A stretch of 64,000 bases of DNA from assembly GCA_030528555.1 (NCBI GenBank), contig JAUMYQ010000006.1, forward strand, positions 1 through 64,000, in the 5' to 3' direction. The DNA is from Porphyromonadaceae bacterium (GTDB lineage: Bacteria > Bacteroidota > Bacteroidia > Bacteroidales > Porphyromonadaceae). Positions 26,692 through 34,917 of this stretch are shown in pieces (position 1 is the stretch's first letter; each line of letters begins with the position of its first letter). Made by a program: the position numbers and the translations under genes. The notes under the pieces were generated by a model. It ran no database searches and was not told the DNA's origin. It saw only the letters and a program-made list of their open reading frames with translations.

Positions 26692-27474
26692 TTATTTGTG
26701 AGATTGCCTGATGCGTTTAGGGATACCCTTGGGAAATACCCCACGGAACTTATCCCAACGCAGTTGCCATACACCAGTAAATGCTTCGCCAAAGATTGCG
26801 CCACTCATCTTGGAATCTCCCAGCACACGATCCTCAAAGGTAATGGGGACCTCCACGATCTTATAACCCAAGGCATGGGCAGTATATTTCATTTCTATCT
26901 GGAATGCATAACCTCGAAAGCGAATCGCTCCTAGGTCCATACTCTCCAAAACTTCTCGTCGATAGCAGACAAAGCCTGCTGTGGTATCACGCAAGGGGAG
27001 GAAAGTAATAGCTCTCACGTAAAGCGATGCTCCGAAACTCATCAGGATACGTCTCAAAGGCCAGTTCTTCACCATCCCTCCAGATACATACCGCGAACCT
27101 ACAGCAACATCGGCTCCTCCTCTAGCACAAGCTTCGTAAAGCTCGATGAGCTTCTCTGGAGGATGACTAAAGTCACAGTCCATCTCAAAAATGTACTCAT
27201 AGTCAGCCTGAAGAGCCCATTCAAAACCAGCGATATAAGCTCGGCCAAGCCCCTGCTTACCCGCACGCCTTAGCAAGTGAAGTCGGTTCGGATGCCGTTG
27301 CATCCTTGCCTCTACTATACCTGCAGTACCATCGGGCGAGTTATCATCTATAATGAGTACCTCGAAGGCATGTGGCAACGATAGCACTGTGTCTATCATC
27401 CTTGCCACATTCTCTCGTTCGTTGTAGGTAGGTATGAGTATGATGCTACTGCCTTGCCTGGCTCTTTTATCCAT
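26692..27474 (-). CDS. Polyprenol-phosphate mannose synthase-like GT2 glycosyltransferase
   Basis: A family 2 glycosyltransferase of about 260 residues resembling DPM1. It would transfer a sugar from GDP- or UDP-sugar to polyprenyl phosphate at the cytoplasmic membrane face. The nucleotide-binding motif is SIILIPTYNERENV, the catalytic region LIIDDNSPDGTAG and the DxD is EMDCDFSHPP. C-terminal ITFEDRVLGDSKMSGAIFGE is typical of DPM1-type enzymes. There is no membrane helix at the C-terminus. Start chosen at ATG 27474 (MDKRARQGSSI), since the longer N-terminus from 27495 adds only seven residues. Confidence 0.85.
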   Translation of the reverse strand: MDKRARQGSSIILIPTYNERENVARMIDTVLSLPHAFEVLIIDDNSPDGTAGIVEARMQRHPNRLHLLRRAGKQGLGRAYIAGFEWALQADYEYIFEMDCDFSHPPEKLIELYEACARGGADVAVGSRYVSGGMVKNWPLRRILMSFGASLYVRAITFLPLRDTTAGFVCYRREVLESMDLGAIRFRGYAFQIEMKYTAHALGYKIVEVPITFEDRVLGDSKMSGAIFGEAFTGVWQLRWDKFRGVFPKGIPKRIRQSHK

Positions 27475-27549
27475 ATTCACGATTATCACGCTCACTCAAC
27501 ATACGTCTGAAAGCCTAGATGTATGCTACAGAGGGCAACAATATTTGGA

Positions 27550-28494
27550 CTAAAGCCCCTGCTCTCCTAGGTAACGTTCAGCCTCAATGGCTGCCTTACA
27601 ACCCGATGCGGCTGCTGTAATAGCCTGACGATAATGAGGATCCGCCACATCGCCAGCAGCATAAACACCTGGTATATTGGTGCGAGGAGAGTGTCCTTCG
27701 GTGATAATGTAGCCAGTCTCATCTATTTTGAGGTAGTCAGCAAACAAACTTGAGTTTGGGGTGTGTCCAATGGCAAGGAAGAAGCCATCGATAGCAATCT
27801 CTACGATTTCTTCATCTGGCTCCCCCTTACGCCGTACAAGTCTTGCGCCCTCTACGCCATTGTCTCCGAAGAGACCGATGGTATTATGCTCAAACAAGAT
27901 AGTAATATTGGGTGTATTGCGCACGCGTTGCTGCATAATCTCCGAGGCGCGCAGATAGTTCTTACGCACGATGAGATAAACTTGAGAGGCTAAGCTAGAA
28001 AGATACAGAGCCTCTTCGCAAGCTGTATCGCCCCCACCAACTACGGCCACAGTCTTCTTTCGATAAAAGAAACCATCGCAGGTGGCACAAGCTGAGACCC
28101 CCATACCAGCATATTTCTTCTCGTCCTCTAGACCTAGATACTTAGCAGTAGCACCTGTAGAGATAATTATGGTGTCGGCCTCTATCTCTACCCCCGTATC
28201 GAATGTGATAAGGTAGGGAGCTTTGGAGAGGTCTGCCTTGATCGCAATACCGCTACGCACCTCCGCACCAAATCGCTCGGCCTGCTTGCGTAGGTCAGCC
28301 ATTAGCTCAGAGCCTGTCGTACCCTCAGGATAGCCAGGGAAGTTTTCTACCTCGGTCGTAGTCGTCAGCTGCCCTCCAGGCTGTAGCCCTTCGTAGAGGA
28401 GCGGAGATAGGTTGGCACGTGACGCATATATTGCCGCTGTATAGCCAGCAGGCCCTGAGCCTATGATGAGGCATCTTCTATGTTCTCTAGACAT
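27550..28494 (-). CDS. trxB: Thioredoxin reductase
   Basis: A 314-residue FAD/NADPH flavoenzyme that reduces thioredoxin. FAD-binding GSGPAGYTAAIYASRA is at residues 12-27, the redox active site CATCDGFF at about 135-142 and the NADPH-binding VVGGGDTACEEAL follows. The C-terminal FAD motif is GVYAAGDVADPHYRQ. Preceded by a TATCTTTG-like -7 box and followed by the DPM1-like gene after 55 bp. Confidence 0.95.
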   Translation of the reverse strand: MSREHRRCLIIGSGPAGYTAAIYASRANLSPLLYEGLQPGGQLTTTTEVENFPGYPEGTTGSELMADLRKQAERFGAEVRSGIAIKADLSKAPYLITFDTGVEIEADTIIISTGATAKYLGLEDEKKYAGMGVSACATCDGFFYRKKTVAVVGGGDTACEEALYLSSLASQVYLIVRKNYLRASEIMQQRVRNTPNITILFEHNTIGLFGDNGVEGARLVRRKGEPDEEIVEIAIDGFFLAIGHTPNSSLFADYLKIDETGYIITEGHSPRTNIPGVYAAGDVADPHYRQAITAAASGCKAAIEAERYLGEQGL

Positions 28495-28559
28495 AACGCT
28501 TCGTTGATTTTATCTTATTTTCCTGTTATCACACTTCGCCAATAAAGCTATATTAGTGG

Positions 28560-28567
28560 CAAAGATA
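28560..28567 (-). promoter_or_regulatory. Putative -7 box TATCTTTG for trxB
   Basis: TATCTTTG on the minus strand, 66 bp before trxB ATG, matches the Bacteroidetes -7 consensus. No -33 TTG at the expected distance. Confidence 0.45.
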
Positions 28568-29056
28568 ACAAAAAGCCCCCACCCTCATGACCGACAGAGA
28601 GCATAATTCTCTAGAGCTTACGACTACACCAAGATAGCGATACACGCGCCTACTGCCTACCTGTTGAAGCCGTGTACACATCGCTCCCTAGAACGATCGT
28701 AAGCAGGTGAGCAGCCCAGCGACCGTGCTCTTGCGCTCAGGCAGGTCGATCAGAGCAAATGGGGTATAATACTCTGGATAACGCACAGAAAAGATGGCGT
28801 ATGCCCATCAGATGTACTTTGGAATAGGAGGTATGGACACGAAGCAATGCCCCTTGCCGTGTGGGTATGCAGCGAGCAAGGCCTTCGTAATAATACACCG
28901 AATAACCTCAAACAAAGCACGCGCCACAGAGCGCATCGACGATTTATCTTCACTACCCAACCTCTGGGATACTGAGTAGTTCCTATGCCTAACGAGGGTA
29001 TCAGAGATGCCTCCAGGCAGACAAGCAGGAGGCTCATAGGATTGCATAGTAAAAGT
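28568..29056. other. Gene-poor stretch between trxB and tRNA-Thr
   Basis: About 490 bp. Short frames on both strands (for example 28808-29047 minus and 28794-28979 plus) have no family resemblance, no supporting promoter or ribosome site and unusual composition. I see no convincing gene here. Confidence 0.5.
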
Positions 29057-29087
29057 AGCGTCCGATGTACACTCTACATCGGACGCT
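29057..29087 (-). terminator. Terminator of the tRNA-Thr gene
   Basis: AGCGTCCGATGTA (29057-29069) and TACATCGGACGCT (29075-29087), a 13-bp perfect stem with 5-base loop, begin just past the tRNA 3' end on the minus strand. Confidence 0.8.
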
Positions 29088-29093
29088 TCATCG

Positions 29094-29167
29094 AGCCTCT
29101 TGTCGGATTCGAACCAACGACCCCGAGATTACAAATCACGTGCTCTGGCCAACTGAGCTAAAGAGGC
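29094..29167 (-). tRNA. tRNA-Thr (anticodon TGT)
   Basis: Cloverleaf on the minus strand: acceptor GCCTCTT (29167-29161) with AAGAGGC, D arm GCTC/GAGC, anticodon loop TTTGTAA with TGT, T arm GTTGG-TTCGAAT-CCGAC, discriminator T. No CCA is encoded. The anticodon stem has one mismatch (second T-T pair position). A matched promoter and terminator flank it. Confidence 0.95.
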
Positions 29168-29271
29168 AGATGGGTAAGCGGACCACATCGCGCTGCTACA
29201 ACCTAATACCCTTGCTGCGATCAAGCCCTGGGGGAGTCAAAGGGAGCTAGCCGTGTAGGACTTACCCAAGA

Positions 29272-29301
29272 CAAAGGTACAATAATTTTTGAAATCTGCA
29301 A
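29272..29301 (-). promoter_or_regulatory. Bacteroidetes promoter of tRNA-Thr
   Basis: On the minus strand TTG (29301-29299), a 19-bp spacer and TACCTTTG (29279-29272) give an excellent match to the TTG-N19-TAnnTTTG consensus, about 100 bp ahead of the mature tRNA. Confidence 0.8.
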
Positions 29302-29308
29302 CAGGTCT

Positions 29309-29971
29309 CTATATATTTTGCGTATTCTGGCCCTCTGTATGAGGCAAGCTTCTCCTTAATAGGGCTGAACAGCAACCCCCTTTTGGAAGCATGTCTGTCT
29401 GGCACTCTTCTCTGAGATACTGCTCAATAAGGGGAGCCAAGAAGCGATGCTCTAGCGTATGGATGCGTGCTGCCAGACTCTCAGGGGTATCGCCATCTCG
29501 CACACTACAGCTGGCCTGCAGTAGGTGTCTCCCATGATCATACTCTCGATCTACCAAGTGGATGGTGATGCCCGACTGATGCTCCCCAGCTTCTATGACC
29601 GCTCTATGTACGTTCATGCCATACATACCCTTGCCACCATAGGCAGGTAGAAGTGCCGGATGTATGTTGATGATACGATCAGGGAAGGCTCTAAGCCACG
29701 GCTCGGTGATAAGGCACATATAACCAGCCAATACAACAAGGTCAATTTCGATATACTGAAGTAGTTCAATTGGCTGCGAGCCATCACGCATTGCGTCATT
29801 GCTATAGTAATACAAGGGCACATTGAGACGATGGGCACGATCTATTACACCTGCTCTAGGATTGTTGGTAATGATGCACTCTACTCTAATATCGGACACT
29901 CGACCAAAGTACTGAACTATAGCCTCGGCATTAGATCCACTACCTGAGGCAAGGATAGCAATTTTCTTCAT
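29309..29971 (-). CDS. purN: Phosphoribosylglycinamide formyltransferase
   Basis: A 220-residue GAR transformylase using 10-formyl-tetrahydrofolate in purine synthesis. N-terminal GAR-binding KIAILASGSGSNAEAI, the active site INIHPALLPAYGGKGM with conserved Asn and His, and the catalytic Asp in VDREYDHG are all present. Last 20 residues (GGCCSALLRRSLPHTEGQNT) extend beyond the usual fold. Follows rpoN by 19 bp in the murF-rpoN-purN unit. Confidence 0.92.
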   Translation of the reverse strand: MKKIAILASGSGSNAEAIVQYFGRVSDIRVECIITNNPRAGVIDRAHRLNVPLYYYSNDAMRDGSQPIELLQYIEIDLVVLAGYMCLITEPWLRAFPDRIINIHPALLPAYGGKGMYGMNVHRAVIEAGEHQSGITIHLVDREYDHGRHLLQASCSVRDGDTPESLAARIHTLEHRFLAPLIEQYLREECQTDMLPKGGCCSALLRRSLPHTEGQNTQNI

Positions 29972-29990
29972 TGTGTAGATATATCTGCTG

Positions 29991-31418
29991 TTAAATCTTT
30001 CTTCTTAGCCTCGCTACGGGAAGCCTCAGCTGCTCACGATATTTAGCTACCGTACGCCTAGCTAGAGGATAACCTATTGAGGCTAATTCATCAACAAGCT
30101 GTGCGTCAGTGTAAGGGTTAGTCTTATCTTCTTCGTCTATAAGCCGCTCAAGGGCTTGTTTGATGGGGCGAGTAGACACCTCTTCGCCATCTTGGTTCTT
30201 GATACCCTCGCCAAAGAAAAACTTGAGTGGATAAACTCCATGAGATGTCTGCACGCTCTTGCTACTACTTACTCGGCTAATCGTACTTATATCTAGGCCA
30301 GTGATCTCGGCTATATCACGCAACACCATTGGTCTTAGGTCTGTCAATTCGCCCGAGAGGAAGAACTGATATTGATGCTCTACGATTGCGGACATCGTAG
30401 CCCTGAGGGTCTGCTGCCGTTCTCGTATGGCATCGATGAACCATCGGGCCTGATCTATCTTGTGTCTAAGGAAAGTAACAGCCTCGCGCTGTTGCCTATC
30501 ATTCCTGTGCTCGCGCCCCTTGTCCAGCATAGACAGGTAGGTAGGATTGAGGCGTAGAGGTGTGACCTCACGCTCGTAGGTTAACGAGACAATGAGTTCG
30601 CTATCCTGCTCGGCAACAACAAAGTCTGGCGCATATTGCATTAGGCGCAACTCTTCACCACCTCCGAGACCTGCAGTAGGCTTGGGGTTCAATTTGGAGA
30701 TAAGCGTATACACTTCGGATAGCTCATCTGAGCTAATATCAAGACTCGAGCAAAGTTTGTCGAAGCGTTTGCTCATAAAGTCATCGTAGTGATAACGTAG
30801 GGTTGCCAAGGCTAGCCTTACTTGAGGTGTGTCTTCCTTGCGCTGTAGTTGCAGGATAAGACACTCTTGTAGGTCACTGGCTGCAATACCTGCGGGATCT
30901 AGCTGTTGGATGCGCCCGATGAGTCGCCTTAGCTCCTCTTCAGGCACGTCTATCCCGATATTGAAGAGGAGGTCATCTTGTAGCTGAAAGAGGCTGCGTT
31001 CTAGATACCCATCGGCAGATATATTGCCAATGATATAGCGAAGTAGCTTAGCCTCCTGCTCGTCAAGCAGATCGAGCGAGAGTTGATCGAGCAGTAAATC
31101 GTCAAGCGACGAAGCCGTAGACGCATAGGGTAGCTCCTCGCGCGGTGCTTGCCGCTGATACATTTCTTGGAGTTTGTAGGGTGGGATATCGTCTTCCGTA
31201 GCGTAGTCGCCGAGCTCCCAGTCCTCCTCTTCGTCTGTTGTCTCAGAAGCTTCTGGCACCTCATGGTCTTCTTCTAGGGCTGGATTTTCTTCCAGCTCGC
31301 GTTCTATACGCTGCTCTAGCTCGAGTGTAGTAAGCTCAAGCATCTTAATGGCTTGAATTTGTTGAGGGGTAAGAGAGAGCCCCTGCTCAAGCTTTTGCTC
31401 CTGGGTTTGCTTAGCCAT
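29991..31418 (-). CDS. rpoN: RNA polymerase sigma-54 factor
   Basis: A 475-residue alternative sigma factor needing AAA+ activators. N-terminal region I is rich in Gln and Leu (EQGLSLTPQQIQAIKMLELT), region II is acidic (about 45-95), the core-binding domain is central, and the C-terminal helix-turn-helix is followed by the RpoN box ARRTVAKYREQL, which reads the -24 element. Length and order match. It lies 2 bp from murF in one operon. Its activator is not in the window. Confidence 0.95.
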   Translation of the reverse strand: MAKQTQEQKLEQGLSLTPQQIQAIKMLELTTLELEQRIERELEENPALEEDHEVPEASETTDEEEDWELGDYATEDDIPPYKLQEMYQRQAPREELPYASTASSLDDLLLDQLSLDLLDEQEAKLLRYIIGNISADGYLERSLFQLQDDLLFNIGIDVPEEELRRLIGRIQQLDPAGIAASDLQECLILQLQRKEDTPQVRLALATLRYHYDDFMSKRFDKLCSSLDISSDELSEVYTLISKLNPKPTAGLGGGEELRLMQYAPDFVVAEQDSELIVSLTYEREVTPLRLNPTYLSMLDKGREHRNDRQQREAVTFLRHKIDQARWFIDAIRERQQTLRATMSAIVEHQYQFFLSGELTDLRPMVLRDIAEITGLDISTISRVSSSKSVQTSHGVYPLKFFFGEGIKNQDGEEVSTRPIKQALERLIDEEDKTNPYTDAQLVDELASIGYPLARRTVAKYREQLRLPVARLRRKI

Positions 31419-31420
31419 AA

Positions 31421-32737
31421 TTACAGTAGAGACAAGATGGAGGTTAGTCCTACACTATTTGATCCTTTAACAAGGATATCCAGTCCTCTAGGTGGAGTAT
31501 GCTCGAGGTGTGCTCGTAGAGCATCAATATCTGCGAAGTGTATCACGTGCTCGCCCTCCACGACACCGTCCCACTCGGCTCCACAATAATAGACTGTATA
31601 GTTGGGACAACACTTAGAGACGAAAACGCTGATCTCACGATGCAGGGCAGTACTCTCTAATCCCAACTCTCGCATACTACCAAGGATTAGTAACCCAGGC
31701 TTCCCCCCAGTCAAATGAGCGAAACTCTCAAGAGCCTGCCTCATACTCACAGGATTGGCATTGTAGGCATCAGCTACAATCCTATTGTGCACGCTCTTGA
31801 TGAGCTGAGAGCGATTGTTGGTAGGGATATAGGCCTCAAGAGCCCGCTGTATCTCCTCTGGGGGAACATCGAAGAATAGTCCTACAGCCACAGCTGCCAA
31901 TACATTGGGCGCATTGTATTGACCTACGAGTTGCGTTCTTTGTTGGTGCTCTTCTACACCAATGCAGCCTGCTTGCCACGAGATACAGAGATAGGGAGCA
32001 TACTCATAGCCCTGCATCATGGTACCACGTACTACGGCATCGCCCTCAAAGGCATAGTCAACCCTTGGAATACCAGAGGACATTATCGAGAGCTCTTCAC
32101 TATCGCTCCAAACGAAGGCCTTGCCCTCATGTGCACGTAGCCAATCGTATAGCTCTCCCTTCGTATGCGCTATCTGCTCTCTAGAACCAAAGCCCTCGAG
32201 ATGTGCTATGCCTATGTTAGTAATGAGCCCATAATTTGGGCGTGCTATAGCGCATAGCTCAGCGATGTCGCCTCGCTTACTCGCGCCTGCTTCGATAATA
32301 GCAAGCTGATGTTCATTGGTTAGGCGCAGTAGCGTTAGCGGAACACCAATATGATTGTTTAGATTGCCCTCAGTATAGAGCACCCGATAGGCACGCGCCA
32401 GCACCGAGGCGCACAGCTCTTTGGTCGTTGTTTTGCCATTCGTTCCCGTGATGGCTAAGATGGGTATTCCAAGTTGTTCACGATGATATGTAGCGAGCTC
32501 TTGCAGCGTGCGTAGTACATCCTTCACGAGCAGCATCTTTTCCTGTTCGCCCAAGTTAGGGTCATCCACTACTGCATAGGCTGCCCCAGCCTCAAGAGCC
32601 ATCTGTGCGTACTTGTTGCCATCAAACCGCTCACCACGTAAAGCAAAGAAGATGCATCCTTGCTTCACGTTACGGCTATCAGTGCACACTCTGGGGTGCT
32701 CCTTATATATATGGTATAGTTCTTCTAATGTTGTCAT
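31421..32737 (-). CDS. murF: UDP-MurNAc-tripeptide D-alanyl-D-alanine ligase
   Basis: A 438-residue Mur ligase adding D-Ala-D-Ala to complete the cytoplasmic peptidoglycan precursor. ATP-binding loop GTNGKTTTKEL lies at about residues 105-115, with the usual SKRGDIAELC and the C-terminal domain start (GGKPGLLILGSMRELG). No cell-wall neighbours; instead it heads a unit with rpoN and purN. A -7-like box is 76 bp upstream. Confidence 0.94.
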   Translation of the reverse strand: MTTLEELYHIYKEHPRVCTDSRNVKQGCIFFALRGERFDGNKYAQMALEAGAAYAVVDDPNLGEQEKMLLVKDVLRTLQELATYHREQLGIPILAITGTNGKTTTKELCASVLARAYRVLYTEGNLNNHIGVPLTLLRLTNEHQLAIIEAGASKRGDIAELCAIARPNYGLITNIGIAHLEGFGSREQIAHTKGELYDWLRAHEGKAFVWSDSEELSIMSSGIPRVDYAFEGDAVVRGTMMQGYEYAPYLCISWQAGCIGVEEHQQRTQLVGQYNAPNVLAAVAVGLFFDVPPEEIQRALEAYIPTNNRSQLIKSVHNRIVADAYNANPVSMRQALESFAHLTGGKPGLLILGSMRELGLESTALHREISVFVSKCCPNYTVYYCGAEWDGVVEGEHVIHFADIDALRAHLEHTPPRGLDILVKGSNSVGLTSILSLL

Positions 32738-32812
32738 CGCTATTCTTTCAATTGATTATCGGCAGCATATTTCTTGTACCGATAGGCAAGGAGTGCAATA
32801 CTACCCACGTAG

Positions 32813-32820
32813 CAAAGATA
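32813..32820 (-). promoter_or_regulatory. Putative -7 box TATCTTTG for murF-rpoN-purN
   Basis: TATCTTTG on the minus strand, 76 bp before the murF start. No -33 TTG at the consensus spacing, so moderate support only. Confidence 0.5.
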
Positions 32821-32888
32821 CAAGCCTTTTGACAACTTCGTTCATCTGCTCCCTCTCAGACTGCCCTATCCTCAAGGCATAAAAAACC

Positions 32889-32990
32889 CTCGGGAATACC
32901 CGAAAAAATGTTCCCGAACTTTTTTCTCGGAGTTCCCGAACTTTTTCCAAAAAGATCGGGAAGTTTTTTTTGAAAGTTCCCGAAGATTTT
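32889..32990 (+). repeat. Palindromic intergenic repeat, copy B
   Basis: Same 102-bp unit as 21938-22039, with one observed base change (ACCCG for ACTCG near its start), in the same orientation. It lies in the gap between the divergent murF and the haem cluster and marks that cluster's left side. The rest of the gap (to 33170) is AT-rich and shows no gene. Confidence 0.85.
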
Positions 32991-33170
32991 TTATGCACAT
33001 CCCGAGAGAAGTTATGCACATCCTCAAGTAGGGTACTTCACAACAAGATAAAGTGTATACAAAGCCCTATAAAAATCCCCTAAAATCAAAGGGATACCTA
33101 GAAATAGGTAGCTACATATGGCTAGTTATAGATAATGAGCAGGACTCGCAAATTTCCACAACATTAGGTA

Positions 33171-33201
33171 TTGCTCTAGGAAATAGGCTCCGATACCTTT
33201 G
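33171..33201 (+). promoter_or_regulatory. Promoter of the haem-acquisition cluster
   Basis: TTG (33171-33173), 20-bp spacer, TACCTTTG (33194-33201): an excellent Bacteroidetes promoter 30 bp before the first lipoprotein start. No other match this good is seen before 51794, so it may drive most of the cluster. No Fur-type operator is recognized by eye. Confidence 0.75.
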
Positions 33202-33230
33202 CAACATCATTCTAACCATAAGATATAAGT

Positions 33231-34889
33231 ATGAGAAAATACTACACTCTATCTTCTACCACTGCATGGGCAGGACAAAGGACAAAGCTCCATAAGAGCT
33301 GTACCCCGATGGCAACAGCTACACAACAATTAGAAGATTCTCCCCAACCCCTAAAGCACAAGCCATGGGCACAATCCTCACTCTTAGGTAAGGCTCGCCA
33401 GGCTACAACTAGCACATTATGGGGATTACTCACTCTACTGAGCCTGCTACTGTCAGCTTGCCAGAGTGAGCTTCTGGAGACCCCAATACTATCCGTAGAG
33501 CCTCATACCGAGCTACTGCTACCTGCCTCGGGAGAGGCTGCTCATGTCGTTGTCCACACGAATCAGAGCTCCTGGAGTGCAGTCAGTAGTGACACATGGC
33601 TCAAACTCAGGCAAGCAGGTAACAACCTTATTATAGAGGCTGAGGGCAACACAACTATCGAGGAGCGTAGGGCGCAAATCGCTATCATAGCTGGAGCTAA
33701 ACAAGTACAGCTAAGCATTACGCAGCAGGTCGATAAGCAAACAGCCATCACCCTCGACCCATCCGAGAGCTTGACTACCGACCGACTATCCAAAGAGTAT
33801 AGAGTATTGGTCAAAACCAGTAGTGACAAGTGGCGAGTACGCCATGAAGCCTCGGAAAGCCCTTGGCTCAATGTCCTGGCTCGCCCGCGCTACGGAGAGC
33901 TCATCCTTAGCTTCGAAGAGAATAAGACACGTGCTACGCGCACAGCTCGCTTGGTTGTAGAGGACGGAGATGCCTCTAGCGAACTCATCGTGCATCAGCA
34001 GGGCATCCCACATTTTTTCTTGCCCCACCTAGCTTGGGAAAGTGATCTGGACGAGGCTGAAGCCTTCGAAGTGCAGCGCAATAGCCGTATTACTCTACGT
34101 CCTCGTGCAGCCGATCCCCTGCAAGGTATTAGGGCTATCCCCTACTTCCAATTTTCAACGATAAGCTCCGCCTTCCAACAAGTGCGCTACGAGTATCTCA
34201 ACATGGGGCCTCGCTTCTTATACAAAGCAACGCTTGTTGCTCAAGACCTAAGTGTCACAAAGGGAAGCGAGCTGACAGACTTTCTCCATCATGAGGGATA
34301 TCAGCTGCGGACAGACCTAAAATCCAGCGAGCTATCCAAGTTTTACGTCCACGAGACGAAGAAAATCCATTTGCAGTACACCATTGATAATGATGCCAAA
34401 GAGGCCTATCTCATCTTTACTCCCCTTGTGGAGCAAACACAAGAGTATGCCGTTCCCCAAAACCTACCCCTTGGCTTCCCAATAAAGACTGGAAGTACTA
34501 AGGCGGAGGTCGAGGATTGGGAAAAACAGATGAAGGGCGAACACTCCGATGGCATCAGCCAAGCCCTAGGTCTACCAGCTTTCTTCTCCGCAGAACCCCA
34601 CTTCTTGAGGTATTACCTCTATCAAGAAAATGATGCTAATGCCCTACAGGCGGTTTTCGTCACCCTAGATCCTAAATATCAGGGTCTATATCGCTATGGT
34701 GGACTACTCTTCGTGGGACGTGAGTTTGATAGGCTTATCCAGAGTGAAGGCTTTGTCTATGACTCATACGACCAGCGCGCGGGGACACACTTCTACACCC
34801 ATGAACAAAGGAACCTCCGACTGGCAGTAAGCCTCATGCGCATGGCCAACCTCGAGCTAACACGAGTACAGGTAACTCTGCTGAAATAA
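33231..34889 (+). CDS. BACON-domain lipoprotein 1 of haem cluster
   Basis: A 552-residue lipoprotein. The lipobox LLLSAC puts the lipidated Cys at residue 77, after an unusually long, partly basic N-terminus; no in-frame Met is close to the hydrophobic segment (next ATG at 33309). Two BACON domains follow (about 88-165 and 170-258; WSAVSSDTWLKLRQAGNNLI is the typical core). A C-terminal ~290-residue region beginning FFLPHLAWESDLDEAEAFEV is shared with the next two genes and is not recognized as a known family. BACON domains are thought to bind glycans or host glycoprotein. Likely exposed on the cell surface; ligand binding for the adjacent protease/haem system is inference. Confidence 0.8.
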   Translation: MRKYYTLSSTTAWAGQRTKLHKSCTPMATATQQLEDSPQPLKHKPWAQSSLLGKARQATTSTLWGLLTLLSLLLSACQSELLETPILSVEPHTELLLPASGEAAHVVVHTNQSSWSAVSSDTWLKLRQAGNNLIIEAEGNTTIEERRAQIAIIAGAKQVQLSITQQVDKQTAITLDPSESLTTDRLSKEYRVLVKTSSDKWRVRHEASESPWLNVLARPRYGELILSFEENKTRATRTARLVVEDGDASSELIVHQQGIPHFFLPHLAWESDLDEAEAFEVQRNSRITLRPRAADPLQGIRAIPYFQFSTISSAFQQVRYEYLNMGPRFLYKATLVAQDLSVTKGSELTDFLHHEGYQLRTDLKSSELSKFYVHETKKIHLQYTIDNDAKEAYLIFTPLVEQTQEYAVPQNLPLGFPIKTGSTKAEVEDWEKQMKGEHSDGISQALGLPAFFSAEPHFLRYYLYQENDANALQAVFVTLDPKYQGLYRYGGLLFVGREFDRLIQSEGFVYDSYDQRAGTHFYTHEQRNLRLAVSLMRMANLELTRVQVTLLK

Positions 34890-34917
34890 TTACACCGAAA
34901 TATAGAAACCTACAACA

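Noticed and set aside
28808..29047. 79-codon minus-strand frame between trxB and tRNA-Thr
   Set aside because: No family resemblance, promoter or ribosome site.
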